Source: Flavobacterium sp. | GTDB taxonomy: Bacteria; Bacteroidota; Bacteroidia; Flavobacteriales; Flavobacteriaceae | NCBI GenBank assembly: GCA_016714905.1 | Contig: JADKBW010000002.1 | Location: forward strand, 186,001-250,000 | Length of the DNA stretch: 64,000 bases | Direction: 5' to 3' | Part shown: positions 26,985 through 38,726 of the stretch, one piece after another | Position numbering within the stretch: the stretch's first letter is position 1 | Layout of the letters: every line of letters begins with the position of its first letter | Translations under genes and position numbers: made by a program | Notes under the pieces: generated by a model | Database searches by the model: none | The model's input: only the letters and a program-made list of their open reading frames with translations | Told to the model about the DNA's origin: nothing

Positions 26985-29117
26985 CTAATAATCAAAATAC
27001 CAGTTGAAAATATCGCATCGCAATCCTAAAGAAATCCAAGTGCTGCTTTGTTTGAATGTGGTCAAAGTTTCCTTTGTCGGGTCGAAATTACGATAGATAA
27101 AACTTCCGAATAATTTCATATTCGTTTGCGGATTAATCAAGTAACCTGCTTGGACATCTGCGATGACAATAGTTGTTTTGTTTCCTTGCCCAATACGCAC
27201 TTGGCTGTCATATGGTCGTGCTGCCTAATAATCCAAATAAATATTACCTCCATAATTGAAAGTATCTTCTGCAGTGTTAAAGTCCAATCCTCGAATGCCA
27301 TAAGTCAACTTCGCATCTGCAAAATATCTTCCTTGCTGGTAACGTGCAATAAGAATCGCTTCTCTAAAGTTACCGCCCCATTGGTGTCCCACATTCTGAT
27401 TCGCATGCCCATAATTTGTTAGCGGATCACTATGAGAATAAACGTATGGACGAACATGGTTGTACTCCACTTGTAGCAATAAATTTTTGACATTAAAAGC
27501 ATTAAAATATTTTACGCCCAATTGATAACCATATTTGTTTTTCCAGCTTCCGTTGGCTTTCTTGACCTCTTCTAATGAAAATTCATCAAGCAAAAACTGT
27601 CCATAAAAATTAAACTGGTTATTCCACTTGTATTTGTAAGTCAATCCTAGCAACGCATTCCCTGTTTTGGCGGAGGAAGCAAACTCTACCGAACGATAAA
27701 ATACAATGGGATTGAAAAAACTCATGTCAAACCCACGACCATTGGTATTCGCCCAAATAACCGACTCGAAAAGTCCAATATTCAATCTTTTAGTGGCATT
27801 CCAACTCAAATAATGATTTGCCATATACTTTGTGGCATACGTTCTTTCCGCAATTGCTTCTTGTCGGATATCTTTCAAGAACATGTAGGTATTGGTGTAT
27901 TTAATTTTCCAGAAACTCGTATTGATTTTGAAAAACGGATATGGACTAACACCGTCTGTGGTAATCAACGAACGATAACCATCGCCTATAAAGTTTCTGC
28001 CATATCCCGTTTGAAAAGTAAAAATTTTGCTAGGCGTGTAGGTGATATAAGCCTCCGCCATCGACATATCGTAGGCGTCTTTCTTAAAGCGCTTGGCTAT
28101 ACCAATTCCAGGAATTACAGCGGGATCTCCCTGATCTGAGTCTGCTCCATATGGCTTGATGGATTCCGAGTATTGATTAAAATAGTCGGCAAATCTTCCT
28201 TGACTTTCAAAAATAGTTGTAGTAAAAGTCACTTGGCGACCAAGTCCGCCTTGCAATTGTATTCCTCGCGTATTGATGTAGGTATAACTAGAAACGCTGG
28301 GATTGCTTTTTCCCACTTGCAAATCGAAAATCGGGTTCAAAGAAAACCAATACCCGTCACCTTGAATTTCCACCATGTTTTCGTTCCACAGTTTTCTTCC
28401 CCACCAGCCCTTTTTATTGAATTTGAGCGCTTCATTAGCTTTTCTAAAATCGTAATACTTTGCAACTTCATTGTAAGTATATGGTTTTATAGCAGTGTGA
28501 TTGTTCGAACCGACTTGATTGATTTCGTCATCAAATTGCGCATAATAACTGTGTGAAAAAGGGATTCCTAAATTGCTATTAAACTTCGGATTATTAAATT
28601 TGTGGTACGCCAACTGGTCGTACTCTGACAATTCCTTATCATTATTTTTGGCATAGTTTTGTGAATCTAAAATTCTAATTCTTTCAGCTTCCGCCGCTAT
28701 TTCCTCCCCACTTTGAAGTGGAATCGCGATCTTAATTGTAAATTTTGAATACGTTGGATTTCCATTGTAAGTTGCGGGCGCTACTATCGGAAATTTAGTA
28801 AAAACGCGTCTCGCCTCCGCAGCAAGCTGTTCATCATTACTATCGATAAACAAAGATTTAAATGCTCCTTCTTTAGTAACCTCAAAGACAACAATAATGC
28901 TGCCTTTGTAGTTGGATTGCTTTAAATCTGCTGGAACTTGAAAATTAGCGTAGACAAAATCTTGAACTTGTTTGTTAAAACAACTTTCCAATTCCGTGTT
29001 GATCATGTCCTTGCAGGCATCAAAAGCAGGATTTTGTTCGGTTTTTTGGATGTTTTCTTGAGCAGACACATCCCAAACGTAGGTCCATAATAGTAAGAAA
29101 TAAAGATATCTTTTCAT
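26985..29117 (-). CDS. remB: Gliding motility protein RemB-like, TonB-C-like and Wzi-type outer membrane protein (in-frame amber codon at 27225-27227)
   Basis: An outer-membrane protein of about 710 codons. A signal peptide (residues 1-20, YVWDVSAQ) is followed by a TonB C-terminal-like domain (about residues 30-135, with GSIIVVFEVTKEGAFKSLFI) and a large beta-barrel resembling the Wzi capsule-assembly family (WGRKLWNENMVEIQGDGYWF, GYGRNFIGDGYRSLI). RemB is an accessory gliding protein; as I recall, in F. johnsoniae it lies a few genes from sprA with gcvH, vanZ and deoC between, exactly the order here. The reading frame is interrupted by a TAG after GGNIYLDY, but the same frame continues with RIGQGNKTTIVIADVQAGYL and barrel-like strands to 26985, ending FNWYFDY with an aromatic C-terminus. 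This is a substitution-type break, unlike the homopolymer shifts elsewhere. The ATG at 29117 gives the signal peptide. Confidence 0.78.
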
Positions 29118-29136
29118 TTTCAATTTAGTATTGTAT

Positions 29137-29880
29137 TTAGTATTGGGAATCGGCAATCTGTCCGTCGGCAATTGCTTTTGCTCCCGACGTTCCTATTCTC
29201 TTGACCCCAAGTTGAATCATTGATACCGCTTCGTCGTAAGTTCTAACGCCGCCTGCGGCTTTTACAGGTAATGGTGACGCATTCTCCAACATTAATATAA
29301 TTGTTTCTACGGTAGCACCGTTAGGTTGTCCTTCTTCAGTTTTGTAGAAACCAGTCGATGACTTTACAAATACGGAGTGATAAAATTCCTCTTTAAAATG
29401 GGTAATAACCACGTTCTTGATTAAGGCAGATAAGCGAATAATTTCCTGATGATTTAGCGCGGCCACTTCTATAATCCATTTTACAATCTTATGATTGTCC
29501 AGACCAAGTTTGGTACAATTAAGAATTTCTTCTCTCACCAAATCCAATTTTCCTTGTTTGAAAGCTTCGTAATTGCAGACAAAATCAAGGTCGTCTGCAC
29601 CATCTATAATGGCTTTTTGCGCTTCTTTAATTTTCGCTTTACAAGTTGCTTTGCCAAAGGGGAAATCGATTACAGTGCCTATTGTTACTTTCGAGTTGGC
29701 TTCAGCAATCATTTTTCTCGCCATGGCTACTTGATTAGGGCGAATCATAATTAGTTTGAATTGCTCTATGATGGCTTCTTGAATAAATTTCTTGACAATT
29801 TCTGTATTTTCGTTTTCCGAAACGCCTGCTTGCTCTGCAGTTTTCAAATACGTAGAATCGAGGTACTGTTTTATATTCAT
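29137..29880 (-). CDS. deoC: Deoxyribose-phosphate aldolase
   Basis: A 247-residue class I aldolase splitting 2-deoxyribose-5-phosphate into acetaldehyde and glyceraldehyde-3-phosphate in deoxynucleoside catabolism. The Schiff-base lysine is Lys173 in FVKSSTGF. The proton-relay Asp lies in DGADDLDFVCN (about residue 97) and the second active-site Lys is Lys207 in LPVKAAGGVRTYDEA. The phosphate-binding region RIGTSGAKAI is near the C-terminus. I choose the ATG at 29880; the longer frame from 29904 adds unconserved aromatic residues. It lies 20 bp upstream of remB and may be cotranscribed with it. A terminator separates it from the upstream VanZ-like gene. Confidence 0.95.
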   Translation of the reverse strand: MNIKQYLDSTYLKTAEQAGVSENENTEIVKKFIQEAIIEQFKLIMIRPNQVAMARKMIAEANSKVTIGTVIDFPFGKATCKAKIKEAQKAIIDGADDLDFVCNYEAFKQGKLDLVREEILNCTKLGLDNHKIVKWIIEVAALNHQEIIRLSALIKNVVITHFKEEFYHSVFVKSSTGFYKTEEGQPNGATVETIILMLENASPLPVKAAGGVRTYDEAVSMIQLGVKRIGTSGAKAIADGQIADSQY

Positions 29881-29890
29881 GGTATAAAAA

Positions 29891-29915
29891 TAAAAAAATC
29901 CCACCTATGCGGGAT
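29891..29915 (-). terminator. Rho-independent terminator after the gcvH-vanZ genes
   Basis: On the minus strand a 7-bp stem (29909-29915 with 29898-29904, one G-T wobble, 4-nt loop) is followed by seven T residues. It lies about 15 bp after the VanZ-like stop and just upstream of deoC. Confidence 0.82.
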
Positions 29916-29929
29916 CAATTTGTAGTGAA

Positions 29930-30346
29930 TTATTTCAAATCTTCTCTTCGATACAATCGTGGAAAAACACAGATGACAATAACTGCAGCCGCAGTTCCAA
30001 CAGAATTAGCAAGGACATCTAATACATCTGACTTACGAGTGATTGTAAAAAAAGCTTGACCAACTTCAATGAGCGAACCATAAACAAAATCTAACAATAC
30101 AACAAATGCGATGTTCCATTTTATTTTCATTGTAGACTTTACATACAAGTACCACAATAAGGTAAAAACGAAATGAAGGATAAAATGTACGCTTTTATCC
30201 AAACCACTTATTCTAACTGTAGGAAGTTTGTTAAAATCTGTCAAACATAAATAGGCAATCAATAGCGTCCACAGAGATGCTAAATAAAGATAACCTTTCT
30301 TATGCTCCAATAAGCGCTTTATAGTCGTCACTTGAAAGTAATTCAT
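29930..30346 (-). CDS. VanZ family membrane protein
   Basis: A 138-residue membrane protein with about four helices and the VanZ-like pattern: LYLASLWTLLIAYLCLTDF, then SGLDKSVHFILHFVFTLLWY with the conserved Asp-Lys-x-x-His, then LLDFVYGSLIEVGQAF (conserved Glu) and DVLDVLANSVGTAAAVIVI. VanZ-like proteins occur in many envelope contexts; a specific role in teicoplanin resistance should not be assumed here. The only ATG start lies inside gcvH, giving a 47-bp overlap, so a downstream non-ATG start is possible. It lies in the conserved sprA-gcvH-vanZ-deoC-remB neighbourhood. Confidence 0.85.
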   Translation of the reverse strand: MNYFQVTTIKRLLEHKKGYLYLASLWTLLIAYLCLTDFNKLPTVRISGLDKSVHFILHFVFTLLWYLYVKSTMKIKWNIAFVVLLDFVYGSLIEVGQAFFTITRKSDVLDVLANSVGTAAAVIVICVFPRLYRREDLK

Positions 30347-30680
30347 TCATATCCGACACGTTGCTCACTTTCACTTTCACCATCCAACCTTTTCCGTATG
30401 GATCCGTATTTACAATTTCAGGAGAACTTTCCAACGTATCGTTAAATTCGATAATTTCACCAGCCACGGGCAAGAATAAATCTGAAACTGTTTTTACTGC
30501 TTCAACTGTTCCGAAAACCTCGTCTTTAGCAAGCGTTTGATCTAGTGTTTCTACTTCAACATAAACGATATCTCCGAGTTCTTTCTGCGCAAAGTCAGTA
30601 ATTCCAATGGTGGCAATTTCACCGTCGAGCGAAATCCACTCATGATCTTTTGTGTATTTTAAGTTTGCAGGTATATTCAT
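30300..30680 (-). CDS. gcvH: Glycine cleavage system H protein
   Basis: A 126-residue lipoyl carrier that shuttles the aminomethyl group between the P, T and L proteins of the glycine cleavage system. The lipoylated residue is Lys63 in FGTVEAVKTVSDLFLPV, in the standard context. The N-terminus KYTKDHEWISLDGEIATIGI and the C-terminal PYGKGWMVKVKVSN match the family and the length is normal. The genes for the P, T and L proteins are not in this window. It sits 70 bp after sprA, on the same strand, and overlaps the VanZ-like gene. Confidence 0.97.
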   Translation of the reverse strand: MNIPANLKYTKDHEWISLDGEIATIGITDFAQKELGDIVYVEVETLDQTLAKDEVFGTVEAVKTVSDLFLPVAGEIIEFNDTLESSPEIVNTDPYGKGWMVKVKVSNVSDMNELLSSDDYKALIGA

Positions 30681-30750
30681 TTTTTAGCTTTGTTTTTAAT
30701 ATTGATGTCAAATATAAAGTTTCGGTACTTGAAAATAAAACTAATTTATA

Positions 30751-33700
30751 TTAATTCCCGAAATTATATCGAAGTGTAAAACCTGATCGAATATTTGTCG
30801 TTGGGAAAGCGGTTGATATTACTGGTTTAGAGAAAGAATGATCGTAGAAGAAAATCACGGTCAAATTCTTGCTAAATGAATAATCTGCGGTAAGACGTGC
30901 CGACCAAACATTTTGCCCGCCAGATAATTGGTTGTTATCATAGTCCAAATATCTCACTATCGTTTGTGTATTTCGATAGGACGCATCCAATTTTAAGTTG
31001 ATATCACTTTTGATAATACCTGTCGGATTATCTGCTAATTTCGATGAAAAAATGACATCTTTAATTCTATATCCTAAACCAACAATATACTCGATACCTT
31101 TCACTTCAGTAAGCAAATTATTGTCAAAAACTCAACGACATGGCTCGATCCTTTTTCATTTCAGCCAATACTTTTACTGAATTTTTCATTTCAAAATCAA
31201 ATCGAACTAGTGGATTGAATTGCTCGACCAAATTGATGTTCGAAATCAGTAACTTGTTAAAATAGTTTCCTCCGACATCTGTTCCGATAGGATTATTATC
31301 GTATTCGAAATTGGATCTAAAAGCATTGATGGTATAAGTAGCTTTGTAACCATGCTGAATCGACATTCTCTTGAAATTATCTTTAAAGAATTTGTATCTC
31401 ATCAGACCGGTATACTTGATGTTCCAGTTAGGAAGCGGAATATCTCTAAAAGTTCTCAAAGAAGAACTAGAAGCGTCTTTTCCGGTATACGCCGCCAAGA
31501 AAGATGGAATCAGAACTGCCTGGTTGTTTTTACCAAAACCAACAGGAAATCCTTCATTAGCGGTATACAATTCTCTTTGAGGAAATCTAATATCATTAGG
31601 GTCCGTTGGAATCGTATAGGCGCCAACACCGTATCTAGGAATGCTCTGTCCACCATAATAATTTTCCGCAAGTCGATTGGCAATGATCAAACGATTGTTT
31701 CGGAAATCTTCAAATGCGGCGGAAAAATTCTCGTCACTTTGACTAAATGCGGTATTTATTAATATGGTAGATATAGAATAATTACCAAAAGTGTAAGGCG
31801 ATCTTGAATTATAAGTCAATGTTGTTGGATCTACATCATACTGTTCCGAATAATTATTTACATACGTTCGATCTGCATTTAAATCTATTTTGAAATCAGG
31901 AAACAAGTCGATATTGGAAGTAATATTAAGTGTTCTATTTGTAACTTGGGTAAAATTCTGATTGAAATCTTGATAATTTGTCAACCAACCGTTGCTTGCA
32001 GATTCTTGTCTAATATCAGTCTGCGAACCGAAAATAAATCCAAGTGTTGGTTTTGATGAACCGAAGAATCCTTGTCCAGGCAAAAATCCAGGAAGTACCG
32101 TACCTCTATTTTCAATATAATTAACATTGATGGTTTTAATACTAGTTAGTACGCCAAGTAGCCCATTGACAAATAGGTTATTGTTAGTTGGCGCTGGGCC
32201 CGCTGCCGTATTAACCACTTTTTGGCCGGGTTTCGGTGGCGCAACTGCCTTGCTTGCGGGTTTTGCCGTTTTTTTAGTCAATCCAATATACTTGTAAAAT
32301 GAGTCCATATTGAATGCAGTGTTCAATTTGTGGGAACTGGCATTCTGAACTGTATTTCCAAGATCGTAGTTGATGCCATCGATCTCTACGTCTGACAACA
32401 ATAATGATGCTCTTTGCCAGTTATAATCTCCTGTGTAAGAATAGGTGGATTTAACAAAACTTAAGAACGGTAATTTATTGATTGGCAAATCATAATTCAC
32501 TACAAATTGCTGTGTTCGAGTAAACGCTTCTCCTGGATTCCAATAATCAGTATACAAGGTAACACTATTGATTGGTTCGTTATTTTCATCAATGTAATTT
32601 CTAACGATATTGTTTGATGAAGCGGTGTAATTAATTTTTAGCGCTTTTGTCAAATTGTAATTAAATCCGTATTGGTAATTGAATTGATAATTTCTTCTAA
32701 ACAAAGGATCCAATGGAATTCCTTCAACATCAATTTGTCTAAACTGCTGCTTGTTAAATTGACGAATAATACTGCTACTAAAAGAAATATTGCTTGGTAA
32801 ATAATTAAAATTAAAGTCGCTTAGCATTTTCCAATAAGAACTTTTCTTCAAAAATTTATTATTTTTTAATGGTTCGACGGCTTTCGGCTGAAAAGCATAA
32901 GTGTAGTCGACCGTTGTATTGACTTGTTGATCTATAAAATTTTCAATTTCAAAATTATGTCGTTCCACTTGGTTGAATGAATAGGACAACGTTAGATTTT
33001 CAGGATCATAAATTCGTTGTTTCTGTTCTGGTGCTCTTTCTTTCTTAACCCCAATAAAATTGATACTCTTACGCTTTGTGTAGTCAATAGCGCGATCTTT
33101 AATATTAGCGCGCTCTGCACCGTCGGCAGTCACGTCCAAAATTTGATCTAGCTTTATATCTTGATTGAAAGGATCGTATTCTGGCGTAATAGTTTCTTCG
33201 CCAATAGAGTAATTAAATGGTAAATTTATTCTCCAGTTTTTAGGCATTAATTTACCCAAACTTAAATTCGTGACAATATTATATTGTTGCACATCTTCTC
33301 TACTTCTTTCGTTTGGACCTTGTTCTAAGGAACCAAAACCGATGGTACTCTTTTTACCTACGGCAGAAATTGTTGCAAAATCTGCTAAATTGGTATCGAT
33401 ATTTACGAGTGCCGCCATACCGCCACTATTTTCCATTTGTGCCAAACGAAGTTCATTAAACCAAACTTCTCCTCGAATTGGTCTGTCAATCAAGTCTGCT
33501 CCTGTTGGACTTAGTCCAGTTGAAGTGTTATTTTTTATACCGACCATTAGATTTCGTACCAATCCAAAGTTAGGATTTCCACGAACTCCCAATTTTAGCT
33601 TATTAGGCCTATTAGCATCTAGCTCATTTTCATTTTTATAAAAAATTCATTAGGACCTAACTGTACCGATCTTGATAAGATTTTCAATTGCGTTAACAAC

Positions 33701-36700
33701 TCCAAAGGCAGATCAATTTCGTTTTCCTCTGGCCAAATTAGTTCCGCAGTAGCGGCACCGGGAGCAGTAACCTTCAAAGGTATTTCAACTTCATAAAAAT
33801 TCTCCGTGAAGTCATTCCCAAATCTAATAAAACCAATCATTTCATTATCTTGTAATCCTAGTGATGGGTCGCTTGGTAATGCTTCGGCATGCAAGAACAT
33901 CTTTAGTTTTTTAAACTGACGCATATCGACACTTACATTTTTAAAAACTCCTCTTGCATCAGTTATTTCAAGACCTTGTTCACCAGAAACTCTCAAAGAA
34001 AGTGATTGCTCATTTTGATTGATAATGGTGTTGTTGTTAAATAGCTGTTCTCTCACAACTCCAGGAGGAGAAAGATAGCGAATTGGCGATCTAGAGGCAT
34101 TCTCTAAAATATTTAGCGACTGGACTTCAAATATTGTTGGATCATCGGCAACATTGGTGTCGGTGTTTGGCGGCAAAACCGAATCCAATGTATTGGTATA
34201 TCTTCTCCAATCTCCTCGAACCAAATCCAAGGCCCCAAAACGAAGGGTCACTTCACTTTCAAAGCCTGTCAAGAACATTCTGATAAAACGAACGGAAGTA
34301 AAATCTGAAATTCCACCTATTTTTCTTTCGAATTCTGTCACTGGAATTTTGTATTGAATCCAACGAACCGCTGTTTCTTCTCCAAAAGATGATCCGGTCG
34401 TAGATGCAATAGTCTCCTTCACATCAGTAACGAATCTATCACCAACTACTAAACCTGGTTTAATGTCAACGCTGTATTCGTAATAGGCTTCCACCGTATC
34501 CATAGTATTATCGCGGTTGATATCCTCGACATCTGGAATTGTCGAATTACCTCTATTAGTATCGGTAACATCCACAGGTGAATTTCCCTGTGTTCCGTTG
34601 AAATTCTTATATCTTTCGATTACACCTCCACCTGCTTGCAAAAAATAAACGTAATTATCTGCAGCTGGATCGGCTTCTCCCGCATAATTAGTATAAATAG
34701 TACTTTCTGCAGCATCGGTCAATCCATCAAGTCCAATATCTTGAGCACTCCTATTTCCTTGATCGGTATCAAAAGCGTAAATTAGGGATTGTGCAGATGG
34801 AACCTTACCCCAAACTGTACTGATGGTAAGTGTATTTGAACCTGCTTCAGGCAGACCATTTTCATACTGCTTTCTTCCATCCTTAAGTATGTCTTCTGAA
34901 ATCGAACCTAGATTGAAATATATTTTACCTGTGTTTGAACTATTTGAAGGTAAAGAGCCATGTCCAATGTAAGGATCCATCACCCAAAATTGTACAAATT
35001 CAACATTGGCTTGTTCAAAATTGGTAGAATTTAGTGATCTCGTAATCCCTCCAAAATTGTCTCTTGGAAAAGCTGCAAAATCTAAACTATTATTATATGG
35101 GCCTCTTTCATTGGGATAGTAAGTAAGGTCTAAAGTATTAATAATCTGAATCTGTCCCGGTGCAATATCCGTACTTGGGAATAGTTCATTAATAAAAACC
35201 CTTCTTGTCTTATTTAAAGAAATATCGTCTGTCGAAATACCGCCAGGACGCGTATAAATTATGGGATCGATGGTGTACCAGCTCATTTTAGCTCTTTTAG
35301 AACCATACTCCAACGTGGTTAAATCTCCTTTAAAATTATATGGACTTGGGGTTTCATTTTTTGTAATGTCATTATCAACTAAAGGCGTTGATGACAATGC
35401 CCATGATAAAGGAGATCTCAAATCAACGTTTGTTTGTGAGCCTTCGAAATCATCGACATAAATAGTTGCTTCTCCATCAAATTGATCGGCGTTTGGCGTA
35501 TCGGGCTTTAAGAAAGCAACTTCTCCTCTAAATGAAATATTAGATGGAACATCCGTATCCATAAAAGGCAACTTGTTGACCATTCTTGTGAAAAATGGAA
35601 CCTCAGTTGAAAAATTAGTATTAAAGCCGTAAATCATATTATTTACAGATTCTTGACCAAAACTAGATTTCTGAGTTAGCGGCCTTTCTGTCATTTTTAG
35701 AAAGGTTCCTCCTACTGTAAACTTTTCTGAAATCTTATGGTCAACTGTAATACCCATAAACCTTCTTGTCTGCTGTCCAAAGGTTGAATTGTTTTCAACA
35801 GAAACTTGTATTGGGGTATTGGATGCTTGCAGTGAAGGATCTAATATTTGAACTCTACCCGCTTGATAATTAACACTATAATCTATTCCTTCAACTAAGA
35901 CGCGACCTCCAGCCGTAACCACGACGGATCCACGAGGTACGTTAAATGCTCCAATTGGAATTCCGTCTCCTCCGGTAGATTTGAACTTACCTCGTAATTG
36001 GTATTTGTTCTTATCGCCATCTTGCAGTGCTTGTGCTTGTGTTCGACGATACATACTACGAAAAACATACTTTCTTTGATTCTCGTTATAGGTATTTGGG
36101 TCGCTATATAATTGGCCTGGATTATCTTTAAGTTTATCAAAAATCAACCGCCCAAAAGGCTCTACCGTGGTGAAAATCAATCGCCCATTCTGCGTATCTA
36201 CAGTTAGCCCAGGAATAAAATCAAAAAAACCATCACCTCCAGCTTGAGGATCATTATTAAAATTTAACTTATCTACATTAAAAACTTTTAATAATGGTGT
36301 ATCAGTTACTCTATTATCTACCGTTGGATTTGCCGGAAATGTTGTCCCAACGACTGGTGTAATATAATTTATGGGTGACGGATCGGAATACAAAATATTA
36401 AATCGGAAATCCTGTTGTTCTAATTGAAAGGCTCCTGGAATTTGATAAATATTCTTCATCATCAAGTTCCATACTGGTTTTTCAACGTTAGACAAATTAC
36501 TTTTAAGCATTTTAAAACCAAAGCCTGCGTCGTAATTGTTTCTGGTTGACCAGTATCTGGATTGGTAGAGCCTGGCTGTGTGGCATCTACTCCATCATTT
36601 CCAAACTCACCCACTTGATATACTTTATCCCCAACGGTGTATTGATAGGCAACAGCTAAAACTTCGTCATTTGACAATCTTTGCTGCAAGGATAAATACC

Positions 36701-38075
36701 CTAATTGTGTATTAAAAGTAAATTCGTTTGCATTTAATTTTCGAGCATTCTCTAATTTTGAAAAATCCAGTCCCTCTACTGGAGTAACCGTATTAAATCC
36801 GGCTCCTGCAGTTGCAATTTCTCTAATATTTGGGTTTAATAGACCCGCACCATTGGTGGAGTCGTCAATTAATCCCGGGTCATATAAATTATTTTTATTG
36901 TCTGCTGGAGCGTCAATTGGATTCACAAAGAATCCGACCGGCTGTGGATTTAGCGACACAATCTCATTATTGCTAATACCACTAATTTGCGCTTCACCTA
37001 AGTCTTGGAGCGCAATAATATTTCTTTGATTGTTATTTGCTACATTGACCCGATTTTGTCTGTTGGTTATCCAAACTTCAAGACGCGTAATTTGAACCCT
37101 ACTATTAATAAATGGATATTTATTTAGGGCAGCGTCGTATTTGTTTCTAAAGTACTGTGATAAAAAGAAATGTCTGTCATTGTCATACTCCAATCCAAAC
37201 AAATCAAAATCCTGAATAGTTCCGCCTCCCTGAGCCGTCACCGTTCTCGTTTGTGATTTTTGCTCCGAAAAAATTCCCGTTAGAGTTGTTTTACCAAATT
37301 GAAGTTGCGCTTTTACTCCAAACAAACTCTGAGCGCCTCGAATTAAAGAACTACTTAATGGAAGGCTGACGTTACCCACTTCTATCTTCTGAATAATATC
37401 ATCTTCATCAGGCGTGTATTCTAACTTAATTTGATTCTGGAATGCAAAAGTTGACTGCGTATCATAATTTGCAGTGACTCTGAGTCTTGTACCCACTTTT
37501 CCCATCAGACTCATACTAATTCTTTGAGCAAAATCGAAATTAGTTTGCGCACGATTTTGCGGAGAAAGAGCGGGGTTATCTTGTTTTGTATGACGTACTC
37601 CTAAATCTACTTCAACCGATCCTGTAGGCTTAACGTCTATTGTATTGCTCCCAAAAATAGAGGCAAAAAATCCTGAATTAACGTAATATCGAGGCAATAA
37701 GTCTTTCTTTCCTTCTTCTGACCCGTCTTTTTTACCATCAATTGCATCCGACTTTTTCTTGAAGTAGGCACGCATAGATTCTTGAAGCATCAGTTTTTCG
37801 TACTCTTTTGGCGTAAGAATAATCGGATAGTTGATATTGAATCCGTCAACACTGTTGGTATAAATATAACGATCTGTTACCGGATCATAGGTATAGGCAT
37901 CCAAAATACTAGGCGGATTTGGCAACTGCAATGTTCCTGATGCGTACCCTGGTTTGATACTGTCGGTTTCTTCCTCGAGAACTTGAGCATTCGCGGAAAG
38001 ACAGTTAAGCAAAACCATCGCAAAAACACTGATTTTAAGTACCGCTTGTATTTTCTTTATGAATAGAGTTTTCAA
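30751..38075 (-). CDS. sprA: Cell surface protein SprA, T9SS translocon and gliding protein (three apparent frameshifts)
   Basis: SprA is the very large outer-membrane barrel that forms the type IX protein-export channel and is required for gliding. The gene covers about 2,440 codons in four frame segments: 36462-38075, 33619-36510, 31124-33592 and 30751-31116. It begins with a signal peptide (LLNCLSANAQ) and the SprA opening GYASGTLQLPNPPSILDAYT, and ends in a barrel strand with aromatic end FTLRYNFGN. The breaks are explained simply. One A added to a 4-A run near 36510 gives VLKMLKSNLSN. One A added to a 5-A run near 33635 gives FFIKNENELDANRPNKLKLG. Removing one T near 31130 gives SLSFDNNLLTEVKG. 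All three retain strong continuity, so the chromosome probably has an intact gene. It lies between ruvA and gcvH. Confidence 0.93.
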
Positions 38076-38078
38076 GTA

Positions 38079-38660
38079 TTATAAATTTTTTAAAGCTTGT
38101 TTTATTATAGATTCCACGGTTGCGTCAGAATCTAGATTAACAATTTTATCCACCACCTTTTCTGCCAATTTTTTGTTAAATCCAAGAACTTCTAGTGCTG
38201 ATAACGCCTCATCCTTATTTCTATTGTCATGAGAAATAGAAACTTCGTCTAAGTCATATAATTTTAACACTTTGTCTTTCAAATCAAGAATAGCTCTTTG
38301 CGCCGTTTTAGCGCCAATTCCTTTTATAGATTGTATGGCAGCTACATCACCAACCGCAATAGCTTGAATCACTTGCCTCGGTTCAAGAGAAGAGAGCATT
38401 GTTCTGGCAATACTCGCTCCAATTCCAGAAACGGACAATAACATTTTAAAAATTTCACGTTCCGATTTTTCAACAAATCCAAATAAAGTATGCGCATCTT
38501 CTTTTATTTGAAGATAGGTGTATAATTTTATGAATTCAGTCGATGGAAGCAATGAATAGGTATGCAAAGATATGTTAATATGATAACCAACTCCACCACA
38601 ATCAATAACCACATCTGTTGGTGTTTTTTCAACTATTTTCCCTTGAATATGTGCTATCAT
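38079..38660 (-). CDS. ruvA: Holliday junction branch migration protein RuvA
   Basis: A 193-residue DNA-binding subunit of the RuvAB branch-migration motor. Domain I is an OB fold (MIAHIQGKIVEKTPTDVVID, GVGYHINIS). Domain II has two helix-hairpin-helix motifs (LLSVSGIGASIARTML and AIQSIKGIGAKTAQRAILDL). Domain III, which contacts RuvB, is the C-terminal three-helix segment EALSALEVLGFNKKLAEKVV. I choose the ATG at 38660 because it opens directly with the OB-fold sequence; the longer frame from 38723 adds an unrelated hydrophobic leader. It lies 4 bp upstream of sprA and 67 bp downstream of maeB. Confidence 0.96.
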   Translation of the reverse strand: MIAHIQGKIVEKTPTDVVIDCGGVGYHINISLHTYSLLPSTEFIKLYTYLQIKEDAHTLFGFVEKSEREIFKMLLSVSGIGASIARTMLSSLEPRQVIQAIAVGDVAAIQSIKGIGAKTAQRAILDLKDKVLKLYDLDEVSISHDNRNKDEALSALEVLGFNKKLAEKVVDKIVNLDSDATVESIIKQALKNL

Positions 38661-38726
38661 TAGTATTGTAAAGTAAAGCCAAATATAACAAAAAACTTCA
38701 ATTGCACTTATTTTTACGAACAAGTG

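Noticed and set aside
29930..30346. A glycopeptide-resistance role for the VanZ-like gene
   Set aside because: No vanHAX or other resistance genes are nearby; VanZ-like proteins are widespread without such a role.
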